A DNA stretch of 64,000 nucleotides from Melieria omissa (taxonomy: Eukaryota > Arthropoda > Insecta > Diptera > Ulidiidae), in NCBI GenBank assembly GCA_963971225.1, contig OZ020270.1, positions 2,356,001 to 2,420,000 of the forward strand, given 5' to 3'. The position numbers were made by a program, and so were the translations under genes. Shown piece by piece: positions 10,350-21,945 of this stretch; the first letter of the stretch is position 1; every line of letters starts with the position of its first letter. Below the pieces are notes generated by a model. The model was given only the letters and a program-made list of their open reading frames with translations. It made no database searches and was not told where the DNA came from.

Positions 10350-12563
10350 GGTGAATTGTTAAATTGTTATTTAAATATCTAGAAAAAGAAAATCAACCCA
10401 GATGCAAGCAATAAGGGCAGAACAAACTAGATAAAGATGAATAATAAATAAGAGTAGTTAAAAAATGTATATATGTATATATATTTATAAATTCAATTGA
10501 AAGTTAACATTTTTAAATTTAAATCATAATTATTAAAGTAATTGTTTTACAATTAACAGTCAGTGTTGATTTTTGTCACGTTTACTTTAATTCTACTATG
10601 CTTCAAGTGGTTGCTTGTTCTTTAATTTACCTTTACTTTAATTTTAATGCTAATATATTTTAAATTTAGATTTGTTTTGTAATTGTAGTTTATCCTCACT
10701 ATCAAATACGAAATCTTGCTTGTTTTGTTATTTAACATTACGTTAGGCTACGTTAAGTTTATATAAATTTAAATGTAAGTGGTAGATTGTAAATTGTAAT
10801 TTTTTGTCTTGTTTTCTTTTGTATGAATATGAACATATCCATTTAATTTAATAATATATGTAGTATTACATTTATGTGATAACTTTAGTGTAAAATTAAT
10901 TTTAATTAATGAATACGTCAGGTGTTGTTGTTACGTAGATCCTTGTTATTGTTGTTTCAATTTTGTTCTTGAATACCTGTTGTCTGCTGCACAGTGCTTC
11001 TTCTGCTCTTCCTTTTCCCTTTTTTTTTTTGTAGTTGTTGTTTGTAGTTTTAGTTTCGCTCGAAATTTCAGTTATAATTTGTAGTTCTGCTATTTGCTTT
11101 TGTTGTTGTATTGTAGTTTTAGTTTCACTTGAAATTTCAGTTATAATTTGTAGTTTTGCTATTTACTTTTGTTGTTGTATTGTAGTTTTATTTTCACTTG
11201 AAGTTTCAAATATCATTTGTAGTGCTGCTATTTGCTTTTGTTGTTGTATTGCAGTTTCAGTTTCACTTGAAGTTTCAGTTATAATTTGTAGTTCTGCTAT
11301 TTGCTTTTGTTGTTGTATTGTAGTTTTAGTTTCACTTGAAGTTTCAGTTATAATTTGTAGTTCTGCTATTTGCTTTTGTTGTTGTATTGTAGTTTTAGTT
11401 TCACTTGAAGTTTCAGTTATAATTTGTAGTTGTAGTTGTAATATATGTATATCAAACTAATTTTAATTATTAGAAATTAGTTACTCCATTGAGTTTATTT
11501 TACATTGATCATTTTTCCTTTATCTAATTTTCGTTTTGGTTTTTTTTTTCTAAAGATGAAGATTGTCATACGTTTCCAGCATACATGAATTTATCGTTTA
11601 ATCTAATTATTCCCTGTTTCAAATTTTGTGTTGCTTTTTAATTTTCTTTGTTTTGTGTTTCGCTCACGATAATTCGACACTTAATCCTCTCTACACTAAT
11701 TCCGTTTTTATTTCCAGTTATGTACACTCTTATGTTTCTTTTTCACTTATTCCAGAGTATAACTGTTTTTCTCCTTTCGTGCAAATTTTAGTTCATGCCT
11801 GTCTTGTCTTATTTTCCGTTAACCGCCATTTTCAAGTTTGGCTTGGGCACACATTTCATCACTTTTTTTAATGTTAACCGCAATTTTCAAGTTTGGATTG
11901 TGCACACATTTCATAATTTTTTTTTTTTTCGTTTATACTTCACTTTATCTTTAAATTTGTATTTTTTCGGTATTTGTTCTTTAGTTCTGTTAACTGTTTT
12001 ATTAAACGTATGCACGCATGCACACATCTGCTACAAAACCGAACACGTGTTCCTTTGACTACGGCATCAGAAATTTCTTAATTTCCACGCCCAACTTTGT
12101 CGATTATAACCTCACAACATTGATATTGCAAAAACTCTTCATTAATTTGCTCGATTAATTCGCTATTTTTCTTGTTTTTTTTTCTCTTTTTAATATCAAT
12201 TACACCTGTTGTATAGTTTTTATTTTCCATAAAGTTCTTTTAGACTTAAGAGTCCACTCGTTTACGGCTTTTCGAACGGAAAACTTCACGTGGCCACACT
12301 ACGACCATAGTTGTTAATTGCTAATTGTTAATTTGTTATTGTATTGTTAATTGTTAATTGTTAATTTTTCTCTCTTCGCAGTACCCATAAAGGGGACCAA
12401 CCGCGACTGTACTTTCATACACCTTACAATGTTGCTTTTTGCTGTTTTTTGCTTCTTTTTTCTTGCACAAATAACTTTATTTTCCAAACTTTTAAATACT
12501 TTATTAACAAATATTTGGCTCCTTGCCTAATACTGTTTTTTTTTTCTTTTTTCCCTCGTCGCC
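10350..12563 (-). other. gypsy-B long 5' leader region
   Basis: About 2.2 kb lie between the 5' LTR and gag, long for a gypsy element. It is very T-rich on the + strand, contains the 69-bp tandem array, and has short TTAATTGTTAATT-type repeats near 12310-12370. I see no further gene. Confidence 0.6.
11035..11460 (-). repeat. Tandem array of about six 69-bp units, length divisible by three
   Basis: Each unit contains GTAGTTTTAGTTTCACTTGA and ends near TTGTTGTTGTATT on the + strand. On the element's own (-) strand a unit reads as 23 residues, roughly IQQQKQIAELQIITETSSE plus KTT, a Gln-rich coiled-coil-like repeat. That frame is open to about 10946 except for one stop in the unit near 11170, and has no good ATG. 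The open + strand frame is a by-product of the period. Confidence 0.75.
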
Positions 12564-12912
12564 AGTAACGTTGCCGAAATCAAACATCCTCCTTGGTGTT
12601 TAAGTTGGAACTGAACTTCTTTATTTTCTTACAACACGTTGATACAGCACACAGATCTTATTATCTCATTTTTCTTGCTCACTTAGATAATAGTAACAGT
12701 AGTTGGTATACAAATGAGTGCGAATGTAATTATGTGTATTTGTATGAAAGGGTGAGCAAATGAGTGACTAAGTAGATAAGTAAGTAGATAAGTATAATAG
12801 TAGTTAATATAAGAATGATTGCGAGTGTAATTATGTGAGTATGTAAATATGTAGTATGAAAGAGTGGGTGAGTTAAATACATAGGTAGGTATCAGTGGAG
12901 GGTTACACTACT
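12564..12912 (-). repeat. gypsy-B 5' LTR
   Basis: This is 349 bp, AGT...ACT, paired with 3742-4090 and followed by the ATAT TSD (12913-12916). For this - strand element it is the 5' LTR and would carry the promoter. Confidence 0.95.
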
Positions 12913-12916
12913 ATAT

Positions 12917-13411
12917 CCCCCTGTTCCCCCTGCGTATAGGTCAGCCCCGCACGACACGACATCACTCACTCCAGCCCGAGCAGTGTTCGGCACAGAGTTG
13001 CGGTTACCCGCTGACTTGAAGTTCGGGGTAGTCAGCACGACGGGAGGCGCTAAGACGGACCACGCGGTCAAAAAGCGGGCGGAACTGGAGGAAATTCACC
13101 AGTTTATAAGGAGCCGCACCAAACTGGTCAGCGATAAGGCCAAAGCCCGATATGATCAACGGGCCAACTCAGCAGGGTTCCAAGAAGGCGATCTGGTAAT
13201 GCTCTACAACCCGCAGCGGAGGAAAGGTTTGTCTCCGAAACTTCAAGCGTCATGGGAAGGACCGTACGAAGTCGTGACTAGGATTAACGACGTGGTATAC
13301 AGGATTCAACGTTGCAGCAATAGAGGCGCTAAGCTGAAGGTAGTCCATTTGGAGCATCTGGCGCCTCATCACAGCGGAGCCTCGGCACTTGTTCGGGACG
13401 AACAAGTCTAA
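12917..13411 (+). pseudogene. gypsy-A pol, integrase C-terminal part
   Basis: This resumes the integrase cut at 3741. A few bases are missing near 12925-12935 compared with gypsy-D, so the frame is only clean from about 12983. It contains FQEGDLVMLYNP and WEGPYEVV, the GPY/F module typical of Ty3/gypsy integrases, and ends at TAA 13409-13411. The purine-rich GTGGTGGGCAG before the LTR is the likely polypurine tract. Confidence 0.9.
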
Positions 13412-13422
13412 GTGGTGGGCAG

Positions 13423-13803
13423 TGTAACGATAAGACAGTCTGTCGCTGTGCAAAGCAACCCTGCCGCTACGTGCCGTGCTATAATCCAATCTGGCAACGA
13501 CGGCCGCGATGGTAACTTTTAGTCCACTCCGGAATGTGCGGGAACGATCTGCGCGATGGCCTGACAGGTATAAAAGGCAGCCGGATGCGGCGCAGCGAGT
13601 GAGTCTGGTTTTGACAAGTGAAGTTGCCACACGGAGTAATTAAGCAAATACTTAAGTGTACGAACAGTAAAGTGTAAACTGTGAATAATAAAGTGACTGT
13701 TGGTTGGTTTTGTTGTCTGCGTGTAGGAAACTGAGTGTGTTTTATTTTCAAATTACACAATCCAGAGATACGTAACAGCCCACTAGACTTAGTATTCGTA
13801 ACA
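13423..13803 (+). repeat. gypsy-A 3' LTR
   Basis: This is 381 bp, TGTAACGA...CGTAACA, homologous to the LTRs of gypsy-C and -D. It is followed by ATAT. It contains TATAAAA (13569-13575) and AATAAAG near 13686. It has fewer of the TGGCAACGA-type U3 repeats than C or D. Confidence 0.92.
13569..13575 (+). promoter_or_regulatory. LTR TATA box (gypsy-A/C/D family)
   Basis: TATAAAA within GGTATAAAAGGCAGCC is conserved in this family: 48089-48095 and 51301-51307 in gypsy-D, and on the - strand 22162-22168 and 30079-30085 in gypsy-C. Confidence 0.75.
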
Positions 13804-13994
13804 ATATTGAATTATAAAAAAAAAATTGTCCACGTGCTACCGCGAACATTTTTGGGGTCCGCCAGCTGAGTACCGGCCATGTTTTTTTTTAAGGGTGCGT
13901 TTGCGACATCCTAACTTTGTCCCTGTTCGTCTGAAATGTAATCCAAAAATTTTCTCTTACAAAGCATTACTCCAATTAAAGGATGACCTGTAAT
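13804..13994. other. Non-coding spacer between gypsy-A and hAT-1
   Basis: AT-rich with no recognisable gene or repeat. It is continuous with 17802 onward once hAT-1 and one TSD are removed. Confidence 0.5.
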
Positions 13995-15346
13995 TAGGCT
14001 TGCCACCTGTCCTCCATTATGGAGGACAGTCCTCCAAATTACTCAAATGTCCTCCGTCCTCCAAAGAGGGTAAAATGTCCTCCATTTACACGAAATATGG
14101 AGATTTTACTCTTAACAGTACTTACATTACTTAACATACTTACCACAATGTTAAGCACAATTTGTCATATAACTCTTTGGACTGCAATTTGAAGTTGTTA
14201 AAAAAGACAGTTCATGACTCAGTTATTACAAAAAAGATTTCTTGTGGACGCACAAAAACTACGATGATTGTTGAAAACGTTCTCGGTCCTTTTATTTTAA
14301 ATAACTTGATCTCAAATTTGATTAATGATGATGTCTATTTTACAATTCAAACAGATGCTTCTAATCATAAAAATAGAAAGTTTTTCCCCATTTGTATACA
14401 GTATTTCGACAGATCTACTGGAATTAAAAATAAAATAATAGATTTTATTGAAATTTCTAACGAAACGTCTGTTGGAATGGCCAACATGGTTAAAGACGTT
14501 TTGTCAAATTTAAATTTAAATATAAAAAACGTTGTATCCTTAAGTGCAGATAATACAAAGTCTAACTTTGGAAAACACAATTCTTTGTTTTCAAACCTGC
14601 AAAAGTTCAATGAAAACATTTTGAAAAGCAACTGTCACGCACACATTGTTAATAACGCTTTGAAAAATCGTTAACCAATTTAGACTTAGATGTCGAGAAC
14701 GTGATTTTAAAAATATATGCTCATTTTTCTGCTGCTGCTAAGCGACGAGAACGTTTAATTGAATTTTGTAGTTTTGCAAATGTAGAGTTTAAAGAGATTT
14801 TGCGACATGTAACTACAAGGTGGCTATCTCTTTTGCCCGCAATAGATAGAGTTTTGCAAGTTTGGCCAGCTCTCTCAGATTTTTTTCTTTCAGAAGAGAT
14901 ATCCAAGCAAATGCGATTGGTTTTAGGTATTGAAAATAATCAAATATCTCCAAAAATTAAAATTTATTTATTGTTTTTGTCACATGTCTTACAAACATAC
15001 TCAGATACTATAAAAAAATTGGAGTCAAACGTTTCACTATGGCCCGGTTTGCCATTTTTCGTTGCAAAAATCATAACTTCTGAACCAATAAAGATATTTA
15101 AAAAATTTAAACTGCATCTGAAAGTGTAATATCTAAGCTTTAAAATGGGGGAAAAACAGGGTGCCACAGTAACAGGGGGCTTTAAAATTCGTTGCCATAG
15201 TTAAGATTTAGTAAAACTTCATACTACAATGAAATTACTTATTTGTTTGCATTAAAAAATTATTTTTTTGATATATTTTTTTTAATAAATTAATATAATT
15301 TATTGATTCATACGTAATTTTTTACAAAAAAAAATTTTTTGGAAAG

Positions 15347-15703
15347 TTAAATTTTTTCAAAATCGCTATCTACACTGGAAGGAATGTCTAATAATGAAAT
15401 CATTTCTAAGTTATAAGTATCTGTAAGTTCTTTTTGTGATCTTACAGATCTCATAGATGAAATAACTGGATCAGAAGAGACTGCTAACATCTTGAAAAGG
15501 TCTTCATTTTGTCTAGCTCGTGATATTTTGCAAGCGTTCATACATCTATACCTTTTGTAGTCATTATTTTTGCATTCTTGAGCTTCTTCAGACAAATCCC
15601 CTTTTGGTAAGCACTGGTATACTATAAAATCCTTTCCATGTGCTTCAATTTTATGCACCGTAGGAGTAAGTTTTTTTTCTAAAAAACTCAATCGAGGCTG
15701 CAA
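15347..15703 (-). CDS. Unrecognised 118-codon ORF
   Basis: An ATG-initiated ORF ends in an acidic tail (LLDIPSSVDSDFEKI). It has a YRCMNACKISRARQN segment and no membrane segment. It sits between hAT-1 coding blocks on the opposite strand and may be the last exon of a transposon or captured gene. I do not recognise it. Confidence 0.3.
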   Translation of the reverse strand: MQPRLSFLEKKLTPTVHKIEAHGKDFIVYQCLPKGDLSEEAQECKNNDYKRYRCMNACKISRARQNEDLFKMLAVSSDPVISSMRSVRSQKELTDTYNLEMISLLDIPSSVDSDFEKI

Positions 15704-15717
15704 TCGAGACTGCTAAG

Positions 15718-16330
15718 ATTTAGTAAAGAAATCGACTGCGCTTGAACCAGATTTAAGTTAAATGGGCGGTGCCACGCCCCCTTGTTTAATACCCGCACAA
15801 TTCCCGCTGTCGAATGATATGAATAAATGGTAGGTCCGTACTTAGTTTCATTGCTGTGCGACTTATAATTCAGCAAAATATTAAGGTCACAAAAAATATG
15901 CCACGCCCCTTGTCCAACGCCCATCAAATCTTACCAGTAGAATGACTCATCTATGGGACGACACAATACTAAATTTCAATCCTGTGCACCTTACAATTTC
16001 GAAGATATTCCATTATTCAGATTTGGCTTGTAAGAGTGGTGCCACGCCCCCTCGTCCAATACCCGCCCCATTCCATCTGTCGAAGGACACGACTAAATAG
16101 TAAGTTTCTAGTGAATTTAATTGATGTGTGACTTATAGTTCCAACGTTATCGTCTGACAATTTTCAGGATTCACAGTCAAAAATTACAGGGGTTTTCCGA
16201 CTTTTCCAATAGATTTTCCGGAATTTTCTTTTCGCACAAACCTGAACTGACTCAAGACGAATCCAATAAAGAAAATTTCATTGAAATCGGCCAGTCCGTT
16301 TGAGCGTCATTACATATATAGATATAGATA
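15718..16330 (-). repeat. Minisatellite-like block of the GGTGCCACGCCCC family
   Basis: Related units carry GGCGGTGCCACGCCCC (about 15765, 15900, 16038) separated by similar ~130-bp segments. The same units recur at 54950-55790 and 58400-58985. The outer edge near 16315-16330 is TATATAGATATAGATAG, which on the - strand resembles a TC-initial, AT-rich Helitron 5' end. Classification is tentative. Confidence 0.5.
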
Positions 16331-17801
16331 GATGCCAGCAACACTAAATGGGTTTTTGACCGTACTAAATGTGCGTGATTTTTCGTATACCTGCGTGTTT
16401 TTCGACCCGAGGTTGCTTCACTTTTATTGCTCTGGAAAGTAAAGCGGCAAAAAGCGGCAGCTGAGTTTTGGAAGTTAGGTAAATAATTGAATAGCAAATA
16501 ACCTCCCTCAATTTCGCGGAGGTCATTTTTGGTCTTTTTTTTTTATTTTCGATCAAAGTTGAAAAAAAGGTCGAAATATAGACTTTTCGAGCAATCGGTA
16601 GATCGAACAACTTTTAAAACAAAATAAACATTTTTGATTTTTATTATATTAACAATTAACGTATCTTTTAGAAAAAACCATCAAGTTACCGATTGGTCGC
16701 TTCATTTACATACAAATCAATCTTAAAGAGGAAAAAAAAACCAAAAAATACACATTTTTCTCGATGTGGAAAAATTGTCAACTTTGAGCGGCTCTATCTC
16801 ACAAACTACTAATCTGAATTTAATGAAAGTTACATATTCGTAATCCCTGGAAAATTCTCAATAAGATGCGTGTATTCATTTTATCGAACGCTTTCATGAA
16901 ATTTTTGATTTTTGCAACGTTTTACCGACCGTTGGGCCATAGTGCGTTTGTACAGCAATCGAGCTTTTTCAAATTTTGACTGATTTTAGAACACACATTT
17001 TCGAACGAAAACAGCAACAATTGATGTAACTTTAAACTATATTGAAGAGTGATTCGATTTTTCTGAAAGTAATTGGATTTATAAAATTGGAAAACTTTAT
17101 ATTCATGATAAATTGTTTACCTTTAATGATGTTGTAGAAGTATATAAAACAAATATTACAGGATCTAAACGTACATCAATTGTTTGACGAAGTCTGTCTA
17201 ATAAGTTAATATTTTGACTCCTTAAATTTGGACGAGTTTTCCAGCCAAAGTGAAAAATTCGTAAAGATATTTGAAAGGTTCGAATGCAACAATTTATTTA
17301 AAATAATGAGCTATTTATTGACTATGCCATGTAGTAGCGCTTTCGCAGAAAGAGTTTTTTCGGTAATGAACAAAAAATGGAGTGAGGATAGAGGAAGGTG
17401 CTCAGCAAATTTAATAAAAAATGAGCTAATAATATTTCTCAATCAAAAAGAAACGTGCGCTGACTTTTATGATCTCATTAAATCCAATAGAAGTCTGATT
17501 TAAACAGCAAAAAGCAATGACAAATATTTATTTAAGACCAAATAGTCCTTGAAAAGGACATATATTTATGTAAATGAATTCATTAGTTATTGTTAATTGT
17601 TTTTGTACTTTTTTCGTATATTTTTACGCTTACTTGTGTTGTTTTGTTCATGTTTATAAATGTGTTTAAGTTTTTTTTGGAAGATTTTTCTATATACAAA
17701 AGTTTAAATATATGTACTCTGTAAAATAAAACTGAGATTGTTTATAGTAATTTAAGTGTCCTCCACAGGCACTTTCAAAAGGTGGCAAGCCTACCTGTAA
17801 T

Positions 17802-18547
17802 GAACCCGATCTGATTAAAATTGGACCCGCGGGATCGTTTTAACGTGTTTTTTTCGAATTGTTGCTCCGAAAACTCCCTTAAAAATCGGCTAGTCAATGG
17901 AGCGCAATCTCCGTAGGTTAACCCGTGGAGCAAAACGTTTTGAATACAGCAAAATAAGAATCAAGTGAATCGGTCAATTAGTTTGGACGGAATCATGGCG
18001 CAATGGTCAAAATATGTGTTTTCGAGAAAACCGTGTTTAAAGTTTTAAAACCGTGTTACCGCGTATTGAACGAGACGGATTTGAGGCTCTGTATCTCAGA
18101 GACGCTTACGAATTCGCCAAAATCCGTTCGTATACTTTTTCTATGAAAGTTATACGATACAAATATGAAATTAAAAAAAAATCGATTTTTTCAAAATTTA
18201 AAACTAGAGAACCCCCTTAAACAAAATACATTTTTTATAATATCATTTACCCGAGGAATTTAAATTACAATTTCCGGGTAATTTTTTGTCACAATGTAAG
18301 TTAACACGGTCCACATTTAAAACTTCAGAAGTATGTTTCCCACGATACGAAACATACCAACAACAATACACGTAAACTGCTGACACCATGTCTACGAAAC
18401 CGCTGCACCATATCATATAGCCGCTGCACGCGCATCCGCCAAAAGCGCAAGCACTACAAATTTATCGAAACTCACCTGCGCCCGCAACGTGACAAAGAGG
18501 CTTAGTTTTAAGAGAACCAAAATTGTAACTCAGTTCTAGTTTTAGTG
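17802..18547. other. Non-coding region between hAT-1 and hAT-2
   Basis: About 750 bp of AT-rich sequence with no open frame of note and no repeat structure that I can identify. Confidence 0.4.
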
Positions 18548-18555
18548 TTGTGAAA

Positions 18556-20017
18556 CAGTGCTGCCGTTTTCAATTTTTCTTCAGTAGTACAAATTATGAT
18601 TTTTGGGTAGTATTTATGGACTTTGAGTAGTACACATGCATATTTCCTAAACAATGTAAAAAAAATGATTCAACAAAAATTTTCCCGTAATTTGTTTTAT
18701 AAGTTGAAAATTCCATAATAAAACTAAGTATTTAAAAAATTTTTTATTAATATCAAATATCGTTATCGAATATGGTTAAAAAAAATGTCAACCCCAAGAG
18801 AAATCGAACGATTTTATACACTTATATCAGGATATTCTAATGATTACGAGTTTCACCTTAGTTTAATTTTTCTGACTCGTCGACGTCCTAGCAACCACTT
18901 TATTGTCTTTATCAAATTTTAAAAGGTTCCTACAAGAATATACAAAAATGTATAAATTAATTTGTAAGTAACAGTAATATTACTCTATTATTTCACGATG
19001 TTCATTTTTGGGTATCGCATCTGCTGCGTTGTTCTCAAAGTTTATGAGTCATAAATCAACAACAATTATGACTATCAACATCTTATATCATATGATTAGA
19101 ATAATGTGAACTATTATACGAACAGCATTTGGCAACGCGGTACAAAAAGGTGCAATTGTCACTTTAGTCGCACAACGGTAACTCTACGACGAGCTCATTT
19201 GCTTGATTGAAAAAAGTCCATCAAAAAGTGAAACATACGGAAACACATGTGGTAGGGCTGCCCACGAACCAAAGATATTTGGTTAGAAATAAAAAAAAAA
19301 TTTTTTTAACATATTTGGAATGTATCATCCTTGAAGAAGGTGCTGTCAAAATTGTATTGGAAAATTTCAAGTATTTCGGCTTCTACAAGACATTTATATA
19401 ACGAGCGGTCAAGGATTCTAGCGGTTAGTCGAAACTTTAAACGTGTTTTTCTCGGAACGCCTTTTTTTGAAATGGCGGGGATGATTTAAAAAAACCATTC
19501 ATTCTCTGCGATTTTGTCACGTCATTCTACATACTCTTAGCTATCGCCCCTAGTAAATTCACTTCGATATGTTAAAAATGTCATATTTTTTTTAATTGAT
19601 AAAATCTTCAAAAACAACAATTGTTTCAGATAATCCTGTGACTCAAGACAATCCCCGCTAGCTGACCACGACGCGGCAGAAGCCGTGTCTTTAATCGCGA
19701 AAAAGTGTTTGAAAAAATTAAAAATTTTTTTTTTTAATTTTTATTTTTGTACCATAACAATGAATAAATTAAAGTGGAATATCTTTTTTTGATAATTCCT
19801 CGTATTCACAAAGGAAATAATTTCTGAAGAATGTCCATTTTTCCTGTCCGCGCATGAGAATGACCCCTTAAACTTAGCCTTACTTAAAATATGAAAAGTC
19901 AACTGCTAAAACTTATATTTCAGAAAATAGTAGTACAATCGGCCTGTGGGTAGTACGGTAGTACAGATGATGAAATAGTAGTAAAATACTACTATAGTAG
20001 TACGTTCGGCAGCCCTG
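18556..20017. mobile_element. hAT-2: non-autonomous hAT element
   Basis: It is 1462 bp with inverted ends CAGTGCTGCCG (left) and CAGGGCTGCCGAACGTACTA (right, read inward), and a perfect 8-bp TSD TTGTGAAA (18548-18555 and 20018-20025). GTAGTAC motifs are clustered near both ends. There is no transposase. A truncated relative lies at 47001-47593. Confidence 0.9.
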
Positions 20018-20512
20018 TTGTGAAATAAAGACCGGCTTCGGCCAAAAAATATCTTTTTTTGAGATTTTTACGCAATAAATCTCTTAACTTGTATAACCAC
20101 TAAGCAAATAAACACATAGAGGTACCACGCAGTACAAAATTTTTCGGTCACGGAAATCTAGCACAGTAGGTCCCACACGTACTTAGGCTATACGAAGTTT
20201 TGTCGCTGGCTTCGTCAAACTTCAATTTTCGAAGTTTATCTTCATTCTTTGTGGGATGTTCGACAAGGAACATCAGTTGCAAGCTGTGCTGTGCTTAGGG
20301 ATGGCAGAAACAAAAATTTAATCGATTAATTAATCATATGATTAATCGCAACACAAAAAAAAATAATTGCAATTAATGTAAAATAATCGATTATTAATCT
20401 ATTTATTCAAATATATTCAAATCATTTTGTTAAATTGCGCAATGCTTATTTTTGAAAAATGTGGAATTGAGCTTAAATAAAATAAAACAAGAGTTGTTGG
20501 AGTTAATAAAAA

Positions 20513-21945
20513 TTATTTATTGTTCAACCAAGTTTGCAGAAACAATAATTCTGACAGTCGTTTTGTTGTTAAACGGTTGCGTTTTTCGGTAGCCGTTGCA
20601 CCAGCTTTTGAAAAGAGGCGCTCTGCTGGAACTGAAGTACCGACTAAATGGCAATATTTTTTTGAAAGCGCGTAAAGTTTTGGGTATACAATCGTCATCC
20701 TTCCTGGCTGTTTAACTGGTACTCTAACTATTTGTTCGCGACCACAATGCATTAATGGAATAACCTGGCTTAACGTTGCGCGATGTTCGCCACTTAGTTG
20801 TACAGTCATTGCTTCCAAAGGTCGCAATATACTTAGAATTTCCGTTATATCATCTTTTTCTTTTGATGTTATCATTATCGGTGCGTCAGAATAATTAAGC
20901 AATATTTGGCTGATATATGAACCTAGTTTGACAAACCGTTCGAGCATGTAGTACGTAAAATTCCATCTTGTTTTGACGTCTAGTATTGGTTTGAGCATTT
21001 TGCCTTCACTACCAGCAGAAATTTGCATTTTTCGAAAATCATCATTAGCTTTAACACTTATTTTTAGCCACTTAACGATTTGTCTACATTTAGCAACAAT
21101 TGTTTCTGTTTCAGGAATGTTCAGGGAGTTTTCACAGACCAAATTAAGGGTGTATGCAAAACAGGGAATATGACGTTTTCTGCCATATGTATCATGCACT
21201 GCTTTTACAATGTTTGCCGCATTGTCGGTCACTACAGCCATTACCTGATTTTTATCAATAGAAAAGTCTTTCAGAGCAGCAAGGAGAACCTCTGAAATGT
21301 GTGATGCTGTATGCGCTTCTGTTAATTTATAAACGCCAATAGTTCCATTAAACTGCGTAGTACCATTTAAACCATGGATGTTGACACCAAGCATACTATT
21401 CATTTCCACATCCGTGCAGATATCTGTCGTCACGCTCAAATATGTAAGGCTTTTAAGCATCACTAGACATTTATCCTTTTCTACATCATACATTTTTTCA
21501 ATTTGCGTTTTAATTGTGTTTCTTGTTGGGACTTTATATAAAGGGAAATGTTGCTTGATGAAACTCAAAAAGCCTATACCTTTAACAAATGTAAGCAAAA
21601 GGGGTCATTAATTGTCAATTTATTTCATTATGTATTTTAAAATACCTTCAACGAAGTCAAAAGGCAGATTATCTATGATAATCATTTCCACGATGCCATT
21701 CGTCAGCTTTTGGCTCTTTGAACCGTTGAACGAAAAATTTTCGATGTTTTGAAAAGCTTTAGAAATAAGCGGTTGTGGATTTTTGTTGTTAAGGTTAGGC
21801 TGCTCACACAAACTATTCTCATTTGCTTTCGTGCTGCTGCAACTTGGCTTTTCAATGACAGTTTCTCTGCTTTCATCACTAAGGCTTAAGAAATTGTTGT
21901 CCTTACTCTTTGCACTCGGCGTCTAACGTATATATTTATATATAT
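20513..21945 (-). pseudogene. hAT-3 transposase, main coding part
   Basis: Frame 20513-21598 gives 361 codons: TTDICTDVEM (first Asp), VTDNAANIVKA (second Asp), HIPCFAYTLNLV, DVKTRWNFTYYMLER, and the hATC domain VGTSVPAERLFSKAG near the C-terminus. A colinear upstream part in another frame (21620-21811 and on to about 21920) includes KNPQPLISKAF and FDFVEGI, so one frameshift lies near 21600-21620. The BED exon is at 30299-30490. It would cut and paste the element. Confidence 0.85.

Larger units (their letters stand above)
3742..12912 (-). mobile_element. Ty3/gypsy LTR retrotransposon gypsy-B (297/17.6-like), inserted in gypsy-A
   Basis: Two 349-bp LTRs (3742-4090 and 12564-12912) start AGT and end ACT and differ by eye at three positions. 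They are flanked by a perfect ATAT TSD. All coding remnants (gag, protease, RT, RNase H, integrase) run on the - strand. Total length is 9171 bp, or about 7180 bp after removing two MITEs, normal for the 297/17.6 group. Only about 270 bp separate the integrase end from the 3' LTR, so there is no env. The Gag tail is Asn/Gln-rich and lacks CCHC knuckles, as in that group. Several frameshifts make it non-autonomous. On the - strand the bases after the 5' LTR begin GGCGACGAGG, a poor match to any primer site I can name. Confidence 0.94.
1..13803 (+). mobile_element. Ty3/gypsy LTR retrotransposon gypsy-A (5' end outside window, interrupted)
   Basis: Order on the + strand is gag remnant, protease, reverse transcriptase, RNase H, integrase and 3' LTR. 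It belongs to the same family as gypsy-C and gypsy-D, because the translated products are nearly identical. The integrase is split at 3741/12913 by gypsy-B, with an ATAT duplication at 3738-3741 and 12913-12916. The 3' LTR ends at 13803 and is followed by ATAT (13804-13807), the expected right-hand TSD. Its left partner lies before the window. Two gag stops, one pol stop and one pol frameshift make it non-autonomous. No env ORF is present between pol and the LTR. Confidence 0.93.
15130..17016. mobile_element. Composite insertion inside hAT-1 transposase
   Basis: This non-hAT sequence separates two colinear transposase blocks. It holds a - strand ORF (15347-15703), a minisatellite-like block (15718-16330) and an AT-rich remainder (16331-17016) that I cannot classify. 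I could not find a clean TSD, so the edges are approximate. Confidence 0.5.
14162..17503 (+). pseudogene. hAT-1 transposase, interrupted
   Basis: Three coding blocks are visible. 14162-14674 has first catalytic-Asp motif QTDASNHKNR, SLSADNTKSNFG and NCHAHIVNNAL. 14701-15129 is in a shifted frame and has HVTTRWLSLLPA. About 17020-17503 ends with MPCSSAFAERVFSVMNKKW, the hATC dimerisation domain. Stops and shifts lie near 14673, 17025 and 17190. About 1.9 kb of unrelated DNA (15130-17016) separates the second and third blocks. I see no BED finger at the N-terminus. Confidence 0.85.
13995..17793 (+). mobile_element. hAT-1: decayed hAT DNA transposon
   Basis: The ends are perfect inverted repeats (TAGGCTTGCCACCT), flanked by a perfect 8-bp TSD CCTGTAAT (13987-13994 and 17794-17801). 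This and the hATC dimerisation motif in its ORF identify the hAT superfamily. TGTCCTCC motifs crowd the left end, including a hairpin at 14007-14029 (9-bp stem, 5-base loop). The transposase is broken and interrupted at about 15130-17016. Confidence 0.93.

Noticed and set aside
11035..11460. + strand ORF of 141 codons rich in Cys/Ile/Val, like a membrane protein
   Set aside because: It is the antisense of the 69-bp tandem repeat in the gypsy-B leader; it stays open only because the period is a multiple of three.
10350..12563. Possible env gene or CRISPR-like array in gypsy-B
   Set aside because: The region lies upstream of gag, not after pol; the repeats are contiguous without unique spacers.
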